Assembly: GCF_000820045.1 (NCBI RefSeq)
Contig: NZ_CDBJ01000100.1
Span: forward strand, 197,086 to 261,085
Direction: 5' to 3'
Source of the DNA: Aeromonas rivuli
Lineage (GTDB): Bacteria; Pseudomonadota; Gammaproteobacteria; Enterobacterales; Aeromonadaceae
DNA length: 64,000 bases
A program made the position numbers and the translations under genes. The notes below the pieces were generated by a model. The model did no database searches. It was given only the letters and a program-made list of their open reading frames with translations, and was not told the DNA's origin. Below, in pieces: positions 9,068-17,399 of this stretch (positions within the stretch are counted from its first letter, which is position 1; every line of letters starts with the position of its first letter).

Positions 9068-10041
9068 CAGCGTCGATGTTTGAGCCAGAGGGCGAGCACC
9101 ACGGCCAGACTGATCAGAGATGCGCAGAACACCCAGAAGGCGAGCGGACTCTCGGCACCCGGAATGCCCCCCAGGTTAATGCCGAACAGGCCCGTCAGGA
9201 AGCTGGCAGGGAGAAACAGCAGTGCCATGACCGACATCTGATAGGCGCGGCGATTTGTCGCCTCCGCCACCATGTTGTTGATCTCGTCCGCCAGCACACC
9301 GGTGCGGGCGACCCCTGCATCCAGATCGTCCAACCAGCGCCGCAAGCGGTCGGCAATATCGAGCAGACGGCGCCTGTCGTCCTCCTCGAACCAGCTGATC
9401 TTCTCGCTGGCGAGACGCGCGATGAGATCCCGTTGAGGGGAGAGGTAGCGGCGGATCATGATCAGCTGTTTGCGAATGCGGGCCAGCTTCCCCGTGGTCG
9501 GCAGATCCCGCTCCAGCACCTGCTCCTCAAGCTCCAGGATCTGATCGTGCAGCTCTTCGACGAACTCGCCGGCGCGATCGGTCAGGGCATCGCAGATCTC
9601 CACCAACCAGTCAGCCGGGTTATCCGGTCCGCCACCCAGCTGCAACTGTTCGAACACATCCTTTTCAGACAAGAGAGGGCGACGACGGCTGCTGATGATG
9701 AGGTCCGGGGTAATGAAAATACGCAGGGCTACCATCTCTTCGGGTTTGTGATGCTGGTTGTGGTTGATGCCGCGCAGGATCAGCAGCACCGTTTCCCCCA
9801 TCCGCACCAGCTTGGGCCTATTGCTCTGGCCGAGCAGCGCCTCGCGGGCCACATCCCCCAGCAAGGGAGTCTGCAGTAGCCAGCGGGCCGCCTCAGGGTT
9901 ACCGTAATCCAGGTGCAACCAACTCGGTTGCTGGGCCGGTAACTCGGCGCCCGCCCCCAGCGGATGCTGGCCACCCTTACCGTCCAGGGCCAGACCATAG
10001 ATAACATCATTGGGTACCAGATCCACGACACCTCCTCTCAA
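9061..10041 (-). CDS. zntB: ZntB-like zinc transporter (CorA superfamily)
   Basis: Forms a pentameric inner-membrane channel; E. coli ZntB moves Zn2+ with protons. The 326 residues match E. coli ZntB almost to the residue: a large N-terminal cytoplasmic domain with long helices (about 150-260) and two C-terminal membrane helices separated by the GIN signature (GINLGGIPG, about 290-298), which marks CorA-type pores. Conserved stretches include CDALTDRAGEF and ARTGVLADEIN. It is the first gene of a two-gene unit with the MscS-like channel. Confidence 0.92.
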   Translation of the reverse strand: MRGGVVDLVPNDVIYGLALDGKGGQHPLGAGAELPAQQPSWLHLDYGNPEAARWLLQTPLLGDVAREALLGQSNRPKLVRMGETVLLILRGINHNQHHKPEEMVALRIFITPDLIISSRRRPLLSEKDVFEQLQLGGGPDNPADWLVEICDALTDRAGEFVEELHDQILELEEQVLERDLPTTGKLARIRKQLIMIRRYLSPQRDLIARLASEKISWFEEDDRRRLLDIADRLRRWLDDLDAGVARTGVLADEINNMVAEATNRRAYQMSVMALLFLPASFLTGLFGINLGGIPGAESPLAFWVFCASLISLAVVLALWLKHRRWW

Positions 10042-10175
10042 TTGCGCCGGATGACATTGTTCGCCTCTGCCGCAGCATGGCGGCAGTCGCCCAGCTTACA
10101 CCAAAGCGGGCCCCGACTCAGCTTTGCCCCAAGCCATGATAAGATGAGACATCTTCATATTCTGGATACCAAACC

Positions 10176-10628
10176 ATGCCCATCTGGGTCGATGCCGATG
10201 CCTGCCCCACTCCGGTCAAGGAGATCCTCTACCGCGCCGCTCATCGCGCCAAGATGCTGACCACCCTGGTCGCCAATCAGGGACTGAGGGTCCCCCCCTC
10301 TCCCTATATCAAGACCCAGCAGGTAGAAAAGGGCTTTGATGTGGCGGATCACGTCATCGCCCAGCAAGTCGTGCCGGGGGATCTGGTGATCACCGGGGAC
10401 ATCCCCTTGGCTTCATGGGTAATCGATGCCGGTGGCGAGGCGCTCAATCCACGGGGCGAAATCTATACCAAGGAGACCATCAAGGCCCGGCTCGGCATGC
10501 GTAATCTGATGGAGGAGCTGCGATCTGCCGGGGTTCAGACCGGTGGCCCCGCACCTTTCAACCAAGCGGACAAACAGAACTTCGCCAATGCCCTCGACCG
10601 CTGGTTGCAGAAGGGACGCCTCGGCTGA
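10176..10628 (+). CDS. YaiI/YqxD family protein (UPF0178)
   Basis: Cytoplasmic 150-residue protein of the widespread YaiI family. The N-terminus IWVDADACP with its two acidic residues, and VITGDIPLA around residue 70, resemble the PIN/NYN nuclease fold, but no activity is firmly known to me. The C-terminal part ([13 protein letters not shown]) is also typical. A single gene, divergent from the zntB-like gene; the 134-bp gap between them must hold both promoters. Confidence 0.9.
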   Translation: MPIWVDADACPTPVKEILYRAAHRAKMLTTLVANQGLRVPPSPYIKTQQVEKGFDVADHVIAQQVVPGDLVITGDIPLASWVIDAGGEALNPRGEIYTKETIKARLGMRNLMEELRSAGVQTGGPAPFNQADKQNFANALDRWLQKGRLG

Positions 10629-10839
10629 CAGGGGCTTAAGCCGGCAGCCATGAGAGTCATCGCCAGCCACGCTGGATTGATCACCCCATGACTGGCTAGA
10701 TAGGAGGGCAGAAACCGGTCAGCGATGGTTCATGATTCGAGCACTCGATGATCCGAGCCGCGCCTGGGTTCAAATAGTTGCCGACAAACACTGTTGAGCT
10801 GCTAATATGCGCCGCCTCTCACCTCGCACCCCGGTTACC

Positions 10840-11331
10840 ATGACAGCCCAAGGGCACCTGATCTTCTCCGTCACCTGCGCCCTGCTCGCTCACAAGCTAC
10901 CGCTCACTCCAGCCCTGGCCGATGCACATCTGGCCCAGACGGTGCTTGCCGCACTGGTTAGTTCGCTGCTGCCTGATCTGGATCACCCCAACTCGGTTCT
11001 GGGTCAGCGCCTGCGCTGGATCTCTATCCCCCTCTCCCGTCTGACGGGGCATAGGGGCTTCACTCACAGCTTGCTGGCGGTGGCATTATGCGTCTGGGGA
11101 CTGAGCAGCGACCCGATGGCAGGCAAGGTGCCTATCGCGGTTAAGGATGCGCTCATCATTGGCTATCTGAGCCACTTGCTTGGCGACTGGCTAACCCCTG
11201 CCGGTATCCCCCTGTTCTGGCCACTCAAACAGCGCTACCGCCTTCCCGGCTGGTCACTCCAGAGCGGTGGCGCCATTGAAACAAGCTTCTGTACCCTGAG
11301 CCTGCTGATCGCTGGTTATTGGGTCTACTGA
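10840..11331 (+). CDS. ydjM: YdjM-like membrane protein, metal-dependent hydrolase family
   Basis: Inner-membrane protein of the DUF457 family. Conserved metal-ligand-type motifs are PDLDHPNSVLGQ (about 47-58) and GHRGFTHS (about 72-79), with HLLGDWLTPAG further on, all as in E. coli YdjM. The start chosen (ATG 10840, MTAQGHLIFS) matches the recalled E. coli N-terminus (MTAEGHLLFS); an in-frame ATG at 10807 would add 11 residues. E. coli ydjM belongs to the LexA regulon, but I find no CTGT-N8-ACAG box here. Confidence 0.85.
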   Translation: MTAQGHLIFSVTCALLAHKLPLTPALADAHLAQTVLAALVSSLLPDLDHPNSVLGQRLRWISIPLSRLTGHRGFTHSLLAVALCVWGLSSDPMAGKVPIAVKDALIIGYLSHLLGDWLTPAGIPLFWPLKQRYRLPGWSLQSGGAIETSFCTLSLLIAGYWVY

Positions 11332-11889
11332 AACCCATCTCCGTCGTGGCCCTCCGGTCGTGCTGATCGCTACCTCTGCCAGCAATACTGGCCTTCCTCT
11401 ACAGCAAAACAGCGCTCCCGTGATCCCCGGGCAGTCTCACAATCACGCCTAAAAACCAGCCCTGTCCCGAAGAGGATACCCACCACTGATATAACTAATG
11501 ACGGCACTTTTTTTCAAAAACCACTATTTTTTATTCTACCAGTAGCGTGTGGCGATATTCGAAGACCTCGCCTAAACATATAAAACAAATTAATGTTTTT
11601 AATATCAATAGAAGAAGTTAGATACCAAGACAGACCGATTTATTAATTTACCCTCCGAGTTAAACCCTCCTGATAGATATGTTGGGACATGATGAGAAAT
11701 AACCATTCAAGGCATAAAAAACCAATGGCAGCGTCATCAAAAACCAAAAATTATCATTATAAATCAACGTCATAACCATTAAGAGTTATGTGCGACATCA
11801 CCAACCTTATTATACGGCTATTCACGTGTTACTAAACGCATATTAACCATTTAATCCATGCAAACGAAGGGTGTATAAGGGGAAATTCC
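11332..11889. other. AT-rich non-coding region before the BIG2 lipoprotein gene
   Basis: 558 bases with no supported gene. From about 11500 the sequence is much richer in A and T than anything before it, with long A and T runs (for example around 11508-11535 and 11580-11610). Such tracts are typical of H-NS-silenced promoters of acquired or surface-protein genes. AAGGGG just before 11890 is the ribosome site for the next gene. No clear terminator for ydjM was found. Confidence 0.6.
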
Positions 11890-14800
11890 ATGAGCAGGAT
11901 GCTTAATATTTTTCTTCCGATATTATTTACGCTGGCTTTATTCGCCTGTGGCGGGGGGGGTGGTGGCGGAGATGACAGCAACGCTCCCAATCCAGGTCCT
12001 GCCAAGAAATTAGCCAGTATCCAAATCACCACCAACCCCGTTGGCACCCAGGCTCGGGCCGAGGTAGATCCCCAGATACCCCTCGGTATCGACACCCAAT
12101 ATCAGGCGACAGGCGCCTACAGCGATGGCAGCACGGAGGATCTCACGACTAAAGTGAGCTGGAGCAGCTCTGTCCCCTCAGTGGCCACCATAGATGAGAG
12201 TGGGCTGGCTAAAGCGATGGCGTTGGGACAATCCACCATCACCGCCAGCTATCAAGGAGTCACGAGTAACAGCTCTATGTTTGAAGCCACCAGCGCCATC
12301 GTGACCAATATTCAGATCACAGCCCCCGCATCCAAGCTGGCCAAAGGGCTCAAACTGCAGCTAAAAGCCATGGCTACCTTCTCTGATGGCAGCAGCAAGG
12401 ATATCTCTTCTCAAGCCAGCTGGATCAGCAATCAGCCGACCCTGCTGACAGTCGATGCCAAAGGAGAAGTCACCGGCAAGGCAAGCGGCACCGCCATTGT
12501 TACTGCCCACTTGCAAGAAGCGACGGGGCAGATAAGTCTCTCCATCACCAATGCCACCGTGAGTCAGATCCAGATCACCCCCGCCAGTTTGACCCTGGCC
12601 AAAGGGATGGCGAAAAAGCTGACTGCCATTGCCACTCTCAGCGACCAGAGCACTCAGGATGTGTCCAGCCAGGTCGCCTGGTTGAGCAGCAATACCAGCA
12701 TCGCCACCATCAGCACTCTGGGCCTTGTCAACGCCGTGGCGACTGGCAGTACCACTCTGTCCGCCAGCCTGCTCGGCGTCACAAAGAGTCTCAGTCTCAC
12801 CGTCACCAACGCCACCCTCAATCAGGGCGGCCTGACCATTGCCACCCCGCCTCTGACCCTGATCGCAGGCCTGACAGCTCAACTCGCCGCTACCGGCAGC
12901 TATAGCGATGGCACCACTGTGGATGTCACTGCCTCCGTCAGCTGGGTCAGCAGCGATCCCGCTGTCGCCACCGTCAGCCTGACCGGCCTGGTCACTGCCG
13001 TCGGCCCTGGCACTGCAACTATCACCGGGACGCTTGACGGGCAAACCGTCACCCTGGTGGTCACAGTCACTAGCGCCACCCTCAACCCGAACGGTCTGTC
13101 GATCTCGACACCTCCCTTGACCCTGGCCGCCGGCCTGACAGCTCAGCTCGCAGCTAACGGCAGCTACGACGATGGTAGCAGCCGGGATGTAACTGCCAGT
13201 GTCAGTTGGACCAGCAGCGACCCGCTGGTTGCCACCGTCAATCCCTCTGGTCTGGTCACCGCCGTTGCCCCCGGCACCGCCACTATCACTGGCACCCTGG
13301 GTGGAGAAACAGCGACTGTCTCGGTGACTGTCACCAGTGCCACCCTCAATCCCAATGGTTTGGTGATTACAACCTCCCCCTTGACCCTGGCTGCGGGCCT
13401 CACAGGTCAACTGGCAGCGACTGGCAGTTATAGCGATGGCAGCAGTCAAAATGTCACGACCTCCGTGAACTGGTCCAGCAGCAATACGGCGGTTGCCACC
13501 GTCAGCCCCTCTGGTCTGGTCACCGCCGTTGCCCCTGGCACCGCCACCATCACAGGTACCCTGAATGGCGAAACCGCAACCCTGCCGGTGACTGTCACCA
13601 GTGCCGTACTCATCAACAGTGGCCTGGATCTCACCACTGGCGCCCTGCTCAATACCCTGCCGGCGGGCACTACGACCCAACTGACGGTCACAGCCACCTT
13701 CACCGATGGTACCAGTAGTAATGTGACCACATCGGCGGCACTTGTCAGTGACAGCACAGGGGTCGCTACTGTCTCACCCAGCGGCCTCATCACCGCGGTG
13801 GCACCGGGTACGGCAGGCATTACCGCCAGCTATGGCGGCCAATCGAAGGTACTGACCATCACAGTCACCCCGACCGTACTAACCGGCATCCAGATCACAC
13901 CACCCATCATCAGTCTGGTTGAGACGCTGACCCAGCCTTTAGTGGCCATAGGCCTGTTCGATAATGGCACCACCTCGGACATCACCGATCTGGTGACCTG
14001 GACTGTAACACCCGTTAATGCGGCCGTGGTTGGTGCCGATGGTCTGCTGACCGCCTTGCTCGCAACGGCAGGAGGCACGGTTCAGGCCACGCTGACTGGC
14101 GTCAATAGCAACTTGGCTCAGCTGGATATCAGTTCGCCCACTCTGGATCGCCTCGAGATCCTGGATGTGCCCGCCAACCTGGTTGCCGGACTGCTCTCCC
14201 AGCTCAAGGTGAATGCGGTCTATGACAATGGTCTGGTCGTGGATGTCACCAGTCAAGTGACCTGGAGCAGTAGCAATCCACTGTTGGCGACTGTGGTCAA
14301 TGGCCTGGTCACCAGTCTGTTGCCTGGCTCGGTTACCCTGACAGCCCAATTGGGGGTTATCGATGAAACGGTGACTCTCAACGTGAGCAACCCCAGCCTC
14401 GATAGCCTGACGGTACAGGGGGACTTGAGTACCCTGCCCTTTGGGATCCAGCGCCAGCTGAAAGCCTTTGCCAAGTACTCCAACTCGGCAACACCGGTTG
14501 AGGTCACCGATCAGGCTCTATGGAGCAGCAGCAACGCGAGTGTGATTGCCGTTGATAATCTGTTGAACAAGGGGCGGATCGAGGCCAAAGCCAGCAGTGG
14601 CACGGCCACCATCAGTGCCAGCCTCAATGGCGTCAACAGCCAGCCGACTGCACCCATCACGGCAGCGCCTTCTACGGTCAACTCGGTCGCGATTCAAGGA
14701 GGCGCCTCCGGTACGCTGGTGACAGGCACCAGTGTGCAACTCTCGGCACAGGCCACCCTGAGCGGAGTGGGCAGTCCGCAAGATGTCACCAATCTGACTA

Positions 14801-15213
14801 GCTGGACCAGTAGCAACACCGCTGTCTTGACTGTGACTCAGCAAGGCCTGGTCACCGCCGTTGGCACGGGCACGGCCACCGTCACAGGCACTTACTCTGG
14901 CGTCAGTGGTAGCCAGGTATTTACCGTGTCGGCCGCCTCACTGAGTAGCCTGACGGTGACCTGTACCAAGGGGCTGGTCGTCGAGGTGCTGGGGATCCCG
15001 GTTGCCAATCTGATCACCCTGCGGGCCACGGGTAACTACAACAACGGCTCCAGTCAGGATCTCACCAACGTGGCGAGCTGGACCGAGAATGGTACGCTGA
15101 TTGGCATCAACCTTGGCTCTACCAGAACGGTGCTGTTGAGCGATAACATCGTCTATGTCGCCAGTAAAGATGGTATGACTGGTACTGTTACCGCCCTCAG
15201 CGGTTGTAACTAA
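11890..15213 (+). CDS. Large lipoprotein with tandem bacterial Ig-like (BIG2) domains
   Basis: Probable surface or periplasmic adhesin-like lipoprotein, 1107 residues. Residues 1-20 are a lipoprotein signal ending in the lipobox LFAC, so Cys20 would be lipidated; seven glycines follow at once, encoded across a run of 8 G. The rest is about a dozen Ig-like repeats of roughly 85-90 residues, each with the BIG2 signatures YSDGS-x-DVT, W-S-S and G-x-A-T-I. Three of them (residues about 310-573) are close 88-residue duplicates. The last domain differs and holds Cys residues near the C-terminus. No catalytic domain is seen. Such proteins often mediate attachment, but the ligand cannot be inferred. 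Confidence 0.85.
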   Translation: MSRMLNIFLPILFTLALFACGGGGGGGDDSNAPNPGPAKKLASIQITTNPVGTQARAEVDPQIPLGIDTQYQATGAYSDGSTEDLTTKVSWSSSVPSVATIDESGLAKAMALGQSTITASYQGVTSNSSMFEATSAIVTNIQITAPASKLAKGLKLQLKAMATFSDGSSKDISSQASWISNQPTLLTVDAKGEVTGKASGTAIVTAHLQEATGQISLSITNATVSQIQITPASLTLAKGMAKKLTAIATLSDQSTQDVSSQVAWLSSNTSIATISTLGLVNAVATGSTTLSASLLGVTKSLSLTVTNATLNQGGLTIATPPLTLIAGLTAQLAATGSYSDGTTVDVTASVSWVSSDPAVATVSLTGLVTAVGPGTATITGTLDGQTVTLVVTVTSATLNPNGLSISTPPLTLAAGLTAQLAANGSYDDGSSRDVTASVSWTSSDPLVATVNPSGLVTAVAPGTATITGTLGGETATVSVTVTSATLNPNGLVITTSPLTLAAGLTGQLAATGSYSDGSSQNVTTSVNWSSSNTAVATVSPSGLVTAVAPGTATITGTLNGETATLPVTVTSAVLINSGLDLTTGALLNTLPAGTTTQLTVTATFTDGTSSNVTTSAALVSDSTGVATVSPSGLITAVAPGTAGITASYGGQSKVLTITVTPTVLTGIQITPPIISLVETLTQPLVAIGLFDNGTTSDITDLVTWTVTPVNAAVVGADGLLTALLATAGGTVQATLTGVNSNLAQLDISSPTLDRLEILDVPANLVAGLLSQLKVNAVYDNGLVVDVTSQVTWSSSNPLLATVVNGLVTSLLPGSVTLTAQLGVIDETVTLNVSNPSLDSLTVQGDLSTLPFGIQRQLKAFAKYSNSATPVEVTDQALWSSSNASVIAVDNLLNKGRIEAKASSGTATISASLNGVNSQPTAPITAAPSTVNSVAIQGGASGTLVTGTSVQLSAQATLSGVGSPQDVTNLTSWTSSNTAVLTVTQQGLVTAVGTGTATVTGTYSGVSGSQVFTVSAASLSSLTVTCTKGLVVEVLGIPVANLITLRATGNYNNGSSQDLTNVASWTENGTLIGINLGSTRTVLLSDNIVYVASKDGMTGTVTALSGCN
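11953..11960 (+). repeat. Run of 8 G after the lipobox codon
   Basis: Homopolymer within codons 21-24, directly after the Cys20 codon. A one-base slip would frameshift the protein before the mature domain. The present length keeps the gene in frame. Confidence 0.7.
12817..13608 (+). repeat. Three 264-bp in-frame tandem repeats
   Basis: Units begin at 12817, 13081 and 13345, each exactly 264 bp (88 codons) and each encoding one BIG2 domain of very similar sequence starting LN-x-x-GL. They can recombine, changing the domain number. Confidence 0.85.
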
Positions 15214-15232
15214 CCGTCGTCACAACTCCGTC

Positions 15233-15261
15233 AAAGGGCTCCGTGATGGAGCCCTTTTTTT
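15233..15261 (+). terminator. Rho-independent terminator after the BIG2 lipoprotein
   Basis: GGGCTCC (15236-15242), loop GTGAT, GGAGCCC (15248-15254), then seven T. Confidence 0.9.
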
Positions 15262-15399
15262 ATCCTCATCGCCTCACTGCCATCCCCTTAAACCTCGCTA
15301 TTGAATGTTCAAAAATCCGCCACATTTCATGCCCACTTCTGGTACAATGCGCGCCCTTAGCGCCACGCGCCCCCCATTTTTCCGAAATAGAGTCCTTTT

Positions 15400-16779
15400 G
15401 TGAACAACAGCGAATTTAGCAGCCTCAACCTCTCTCCTGCCCTGCTTGAGAACCTCGCCAGCCTGGGCTATCTGCAGATGACCCCGATCCAGGCACAGAG
15501 CCTGCCCCTGGTGCTCGATGGCAAAGACCTGATCGCCAAGGCCAAAACCGGCAGCGGCAAGACAGCCGCCTTCGCCCTTGGCCTGCTCTCCCGACTTAAT
15601 CCAAACCGTCTCGACGTGCAGGGGCTGGTGCTCTGCCCGACCCGCGAGTTGGCGGATCAGGTGGCTCAGGAGATCCGTCGACTGGCCCGTACCTTGCCCA
15701 ATATCAAGCTGGTGACCCTGTGCGGCGGCACGCCGACCGCACCGCAATCCGCCACCCTGGGGTTTGGTGCTCACATCGCCGTCGGCACCCCTGGCCGCAT
15801 TCTCAAGCATCTGGAGCAGGGCACTCTGGAACTCTCCAGCCTGGAAACCCTGGTGCTGGACGAAGCGGATCGCATGCTGGACATGGGCTTTGGCGAAGAC
15901 ATCAATAAAGTCATCAGCTATGCCCCCGAGCGCCGCCAGACCCTGCTTTTCTCCGCCACCTACCCGGAGGGGATCGCCCAGATGAGCCGCGGTGTGCAGC
16001 GCAATCCGGTCGAAGTCAGCGTGGAATCTCTCCACGAAGGCAGCGCAATCGAACAGAAGCTGTATGAAGTGCCCGCCGGTCAGCGACTCGAGGCCCTCAG
16101 CTGGCTGCTGAGCCACTACCAGCCAAGCTCCTGCGTGGTGTTCTGCAACACCAAGCGCGCCTGTAACGACGTGGCCGACCATCTGGCCGCCAAGGGCTTC
16201 TCGGCACTGGCGCTGAATGGCGATCTGGAGCAGCGGGAGCGGGATCAGGTGCTGGTACGTTTCGCCAACGGCAGTACCTCCATCCTGGTTGCCACCGACG
16301 TGGCCGCCCGTGGCTTGGACATCAAGGAGCTGGGCGCCGTCATCAACTTCGAGCTGACCTATGACCCCGAGATCCACGTGCACCGCATCGGCCGTACTGG
16401 TCGCGCCGGTCAGCAAGGCCTGGCCCTGAGTCTCTATCAGGGGAACGAAGCCCAGCGCGTCAACTTCATCGAAGAGTACCAACAGGCCCCTATCCCCCAT
16501 GGCGATCTGGCCAGCATTGGCCGCGAACTCAAGCCGATCGCGCCGCAGATGGTGACCCTCTCCATCGATGCGGGCCGCAAGAGCAAGGTGCGGGCCGGTG
16601 ACATCCTGGGCGCCCTGACCGGTGAGGGCGGCATAGCCGGTAGTGACGTCGGAAAAATCCAGGTCTCCGAGCAGTATTCCTATGTGGCCGTCAAGCGCCA
16701 GGTGGCAAGCGCAGCCCTCAAGCAGCTGCAAGAGGGCAAGATCAAAGGCCGCACCTACCGTGCTCGCAAGCTGGGTTAA
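15400..16779 (+). CDS. dbpA: ATP-dependent RNA helicase DbpA
   Basis: DEAD-box helicase acting in assembly of the 50S ribosomal subunit; DbpA is targeted to hairpin 92 of 23S rRNA. It has 459 residues, like E. coli DbpA. Walker A motif AKTGSGKT at 48-55, DEAD at 154-157, SAT following, HRIGRTGRAG in the second RecA domain, and a C-terminal RNA-binding domain (about 385-459) with the DbpA-specific GDILGALTGEGGI stretch that separates it from other DEAD proteins. The start is GTG at 15400 (no ATG fits). A stand-alone gene with its own promoter region and a hairpin after it. Confidence 0.95.
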   Translation: MNNSEFSSLNLSPALLENLASLGYLQMTPIQAQSLPLVLDGKDLIAKAKTGSGKTAAFALGLLSRLNPNRLDVQGLVLCPTRELADQVAQEIRRLARTLPNIKLVTLCGGTPTAPQSATLGFGAHIAVGTPGRILKHLEQGTLELSSLETLVLDEADRMLDMGFGEDINKVISYAPERRQTLLFSATYPEGIAQMSRGVQRNPVEVSVESLHEGSAIEQKLYEVPAGQRLEALSWLLSHYQPSSCVVFCNTKRACNDVADHLAAKGFSALALNGDLEQRERDQVLVRFANGSTSILVATDVAARGLDIKELGAVINFELTYDPEIHVHRIGRTGRAGQQGLALSLYQGNEAQRVNFIEEYQQAPIPHGDLASIGRELKPIAPQMVTLSIDAGRKSKVRAGDILGALTGEGGIAGSDVGKIQVSEQYSYVAVKRQVASAALKQLQEGKIKGRTYRARKLG

Positions 16780-16806
16780 GGTTCAGATTGTCGTCAGCCC
16801 CATAGA

Positions 16807-16835
16807 ACACAGGCGCCCGTTGCAGGCGCCTGTGT
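16807..16835 (+). terminator. Hairpin after dbpA, probable terminator
   Basis: ACACAGGCGCC (16807-16817), 7-base loop, GGCGCCTGTGT (16825-16835): an 11-bp perfect stem. The T run after it is poor (CATCTTC), so termination may be partial. Confidence 0.65.
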
Positions 16836-16870
16836 CATCTTCAACCAAACCAGCCCCCATGAGATAACCC

Positions 16871-17161
16871 ATGTCCCACGCTAATCCACCCGAAGTCAGC
16901 TGTCAGAACTGCGAGGCCTGCTGCTGTCGCCTCGAAGTGATGCTGTTTACCGACACCGGCGTGCCGGATCGCTATGTGGACGAGATAGAAGGACAGGTGC
17001 CCGTGATGCACCGCCTGGAAGATGGTTGGTGCGCGGCGCTGGATCGTAACACCATGATGTGCCGCATCTATGAAGTTCGCCCCCTTATCTGCCGCGAGTT
17101 CGAAATGGGTGAGCCCGACTGTGTCGACGAACGGGACAAATGGTTTATCAAGCTGGCCTGA
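16871..17161 (+). CDS. YkgJ-type cysteine-cluster protein
   Basis: Small cytoplasmic protein (96 residues) with the N-terminal cluster C-x2-C-x2-CCC (residues about 11-19) and further cysteines at about 54, 63, 74 and 84, including the CRIYEVRPLICREF motif of this family. The cysteines are expected to bind a metal, Zn or an Fe-S cluster; no reaction is known to me. A single gene 91 bases after dbpA, behind the dbpA hairpin. Confidence 0.85.
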   Translation: MSHANPPEVSCQNCEACCCRLEVMLFTDTGVPDRYVDEIEGQVPVMHRLEDGWCAALDRNTMMCRIYEVRPLICREFEMGEPDCVDERDKWFIKLA

Positions 17162-17350
17162 TCTGCCAAACCATTGCTCCGCCAGATACCTGTCCCCGAA
17201 CTCCTTTGAATTTTTCCACTGTTGCCAGGCATCCCCAGCAAATCAGTCCCTCATTCAGAGCCTGAGGTAGAGCCTCGGCTCGCGGCCTGGACCCGGCGGT
17301 AATCTGTACAGTTGCGACCGACAAAATATTGCTGTTATCATGCGCGCGCC

Positions 17351-17384
17351 AAACCTTCCACCAGCAAGAAGGTTTCTATTTTTT
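17351..17384 (+). terminator. Attenuator-like hairpin before the PepSY gene
   Basis: AAACCTTC (17351-17358), 9-base loop, GAAGGTTT (17368-17375), then CTATTTTTT. The run of T ends 3 bases before the ribosome site GAGGAG (17388-17393) of the next gene. It fits either a terminator for an upstream transcript or an attenuator in the leader. Confidence 0.55.
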
Positions 17385-17399
17385 GCCGAGGAGTGTCAT

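Noticed and set aside
10700-10840. LexA box before the ydjM-like gene
   Set aside because: E. coli ydjM is SOS-controlled, so I looked; CTGT at 10791-10794 has no ACAG at the right distance.
17320-17345. Fur box before the PepSY gene
   Set aside because: Only one half (GTTATCA) resembles the Fur consensus; the other half does not fit.
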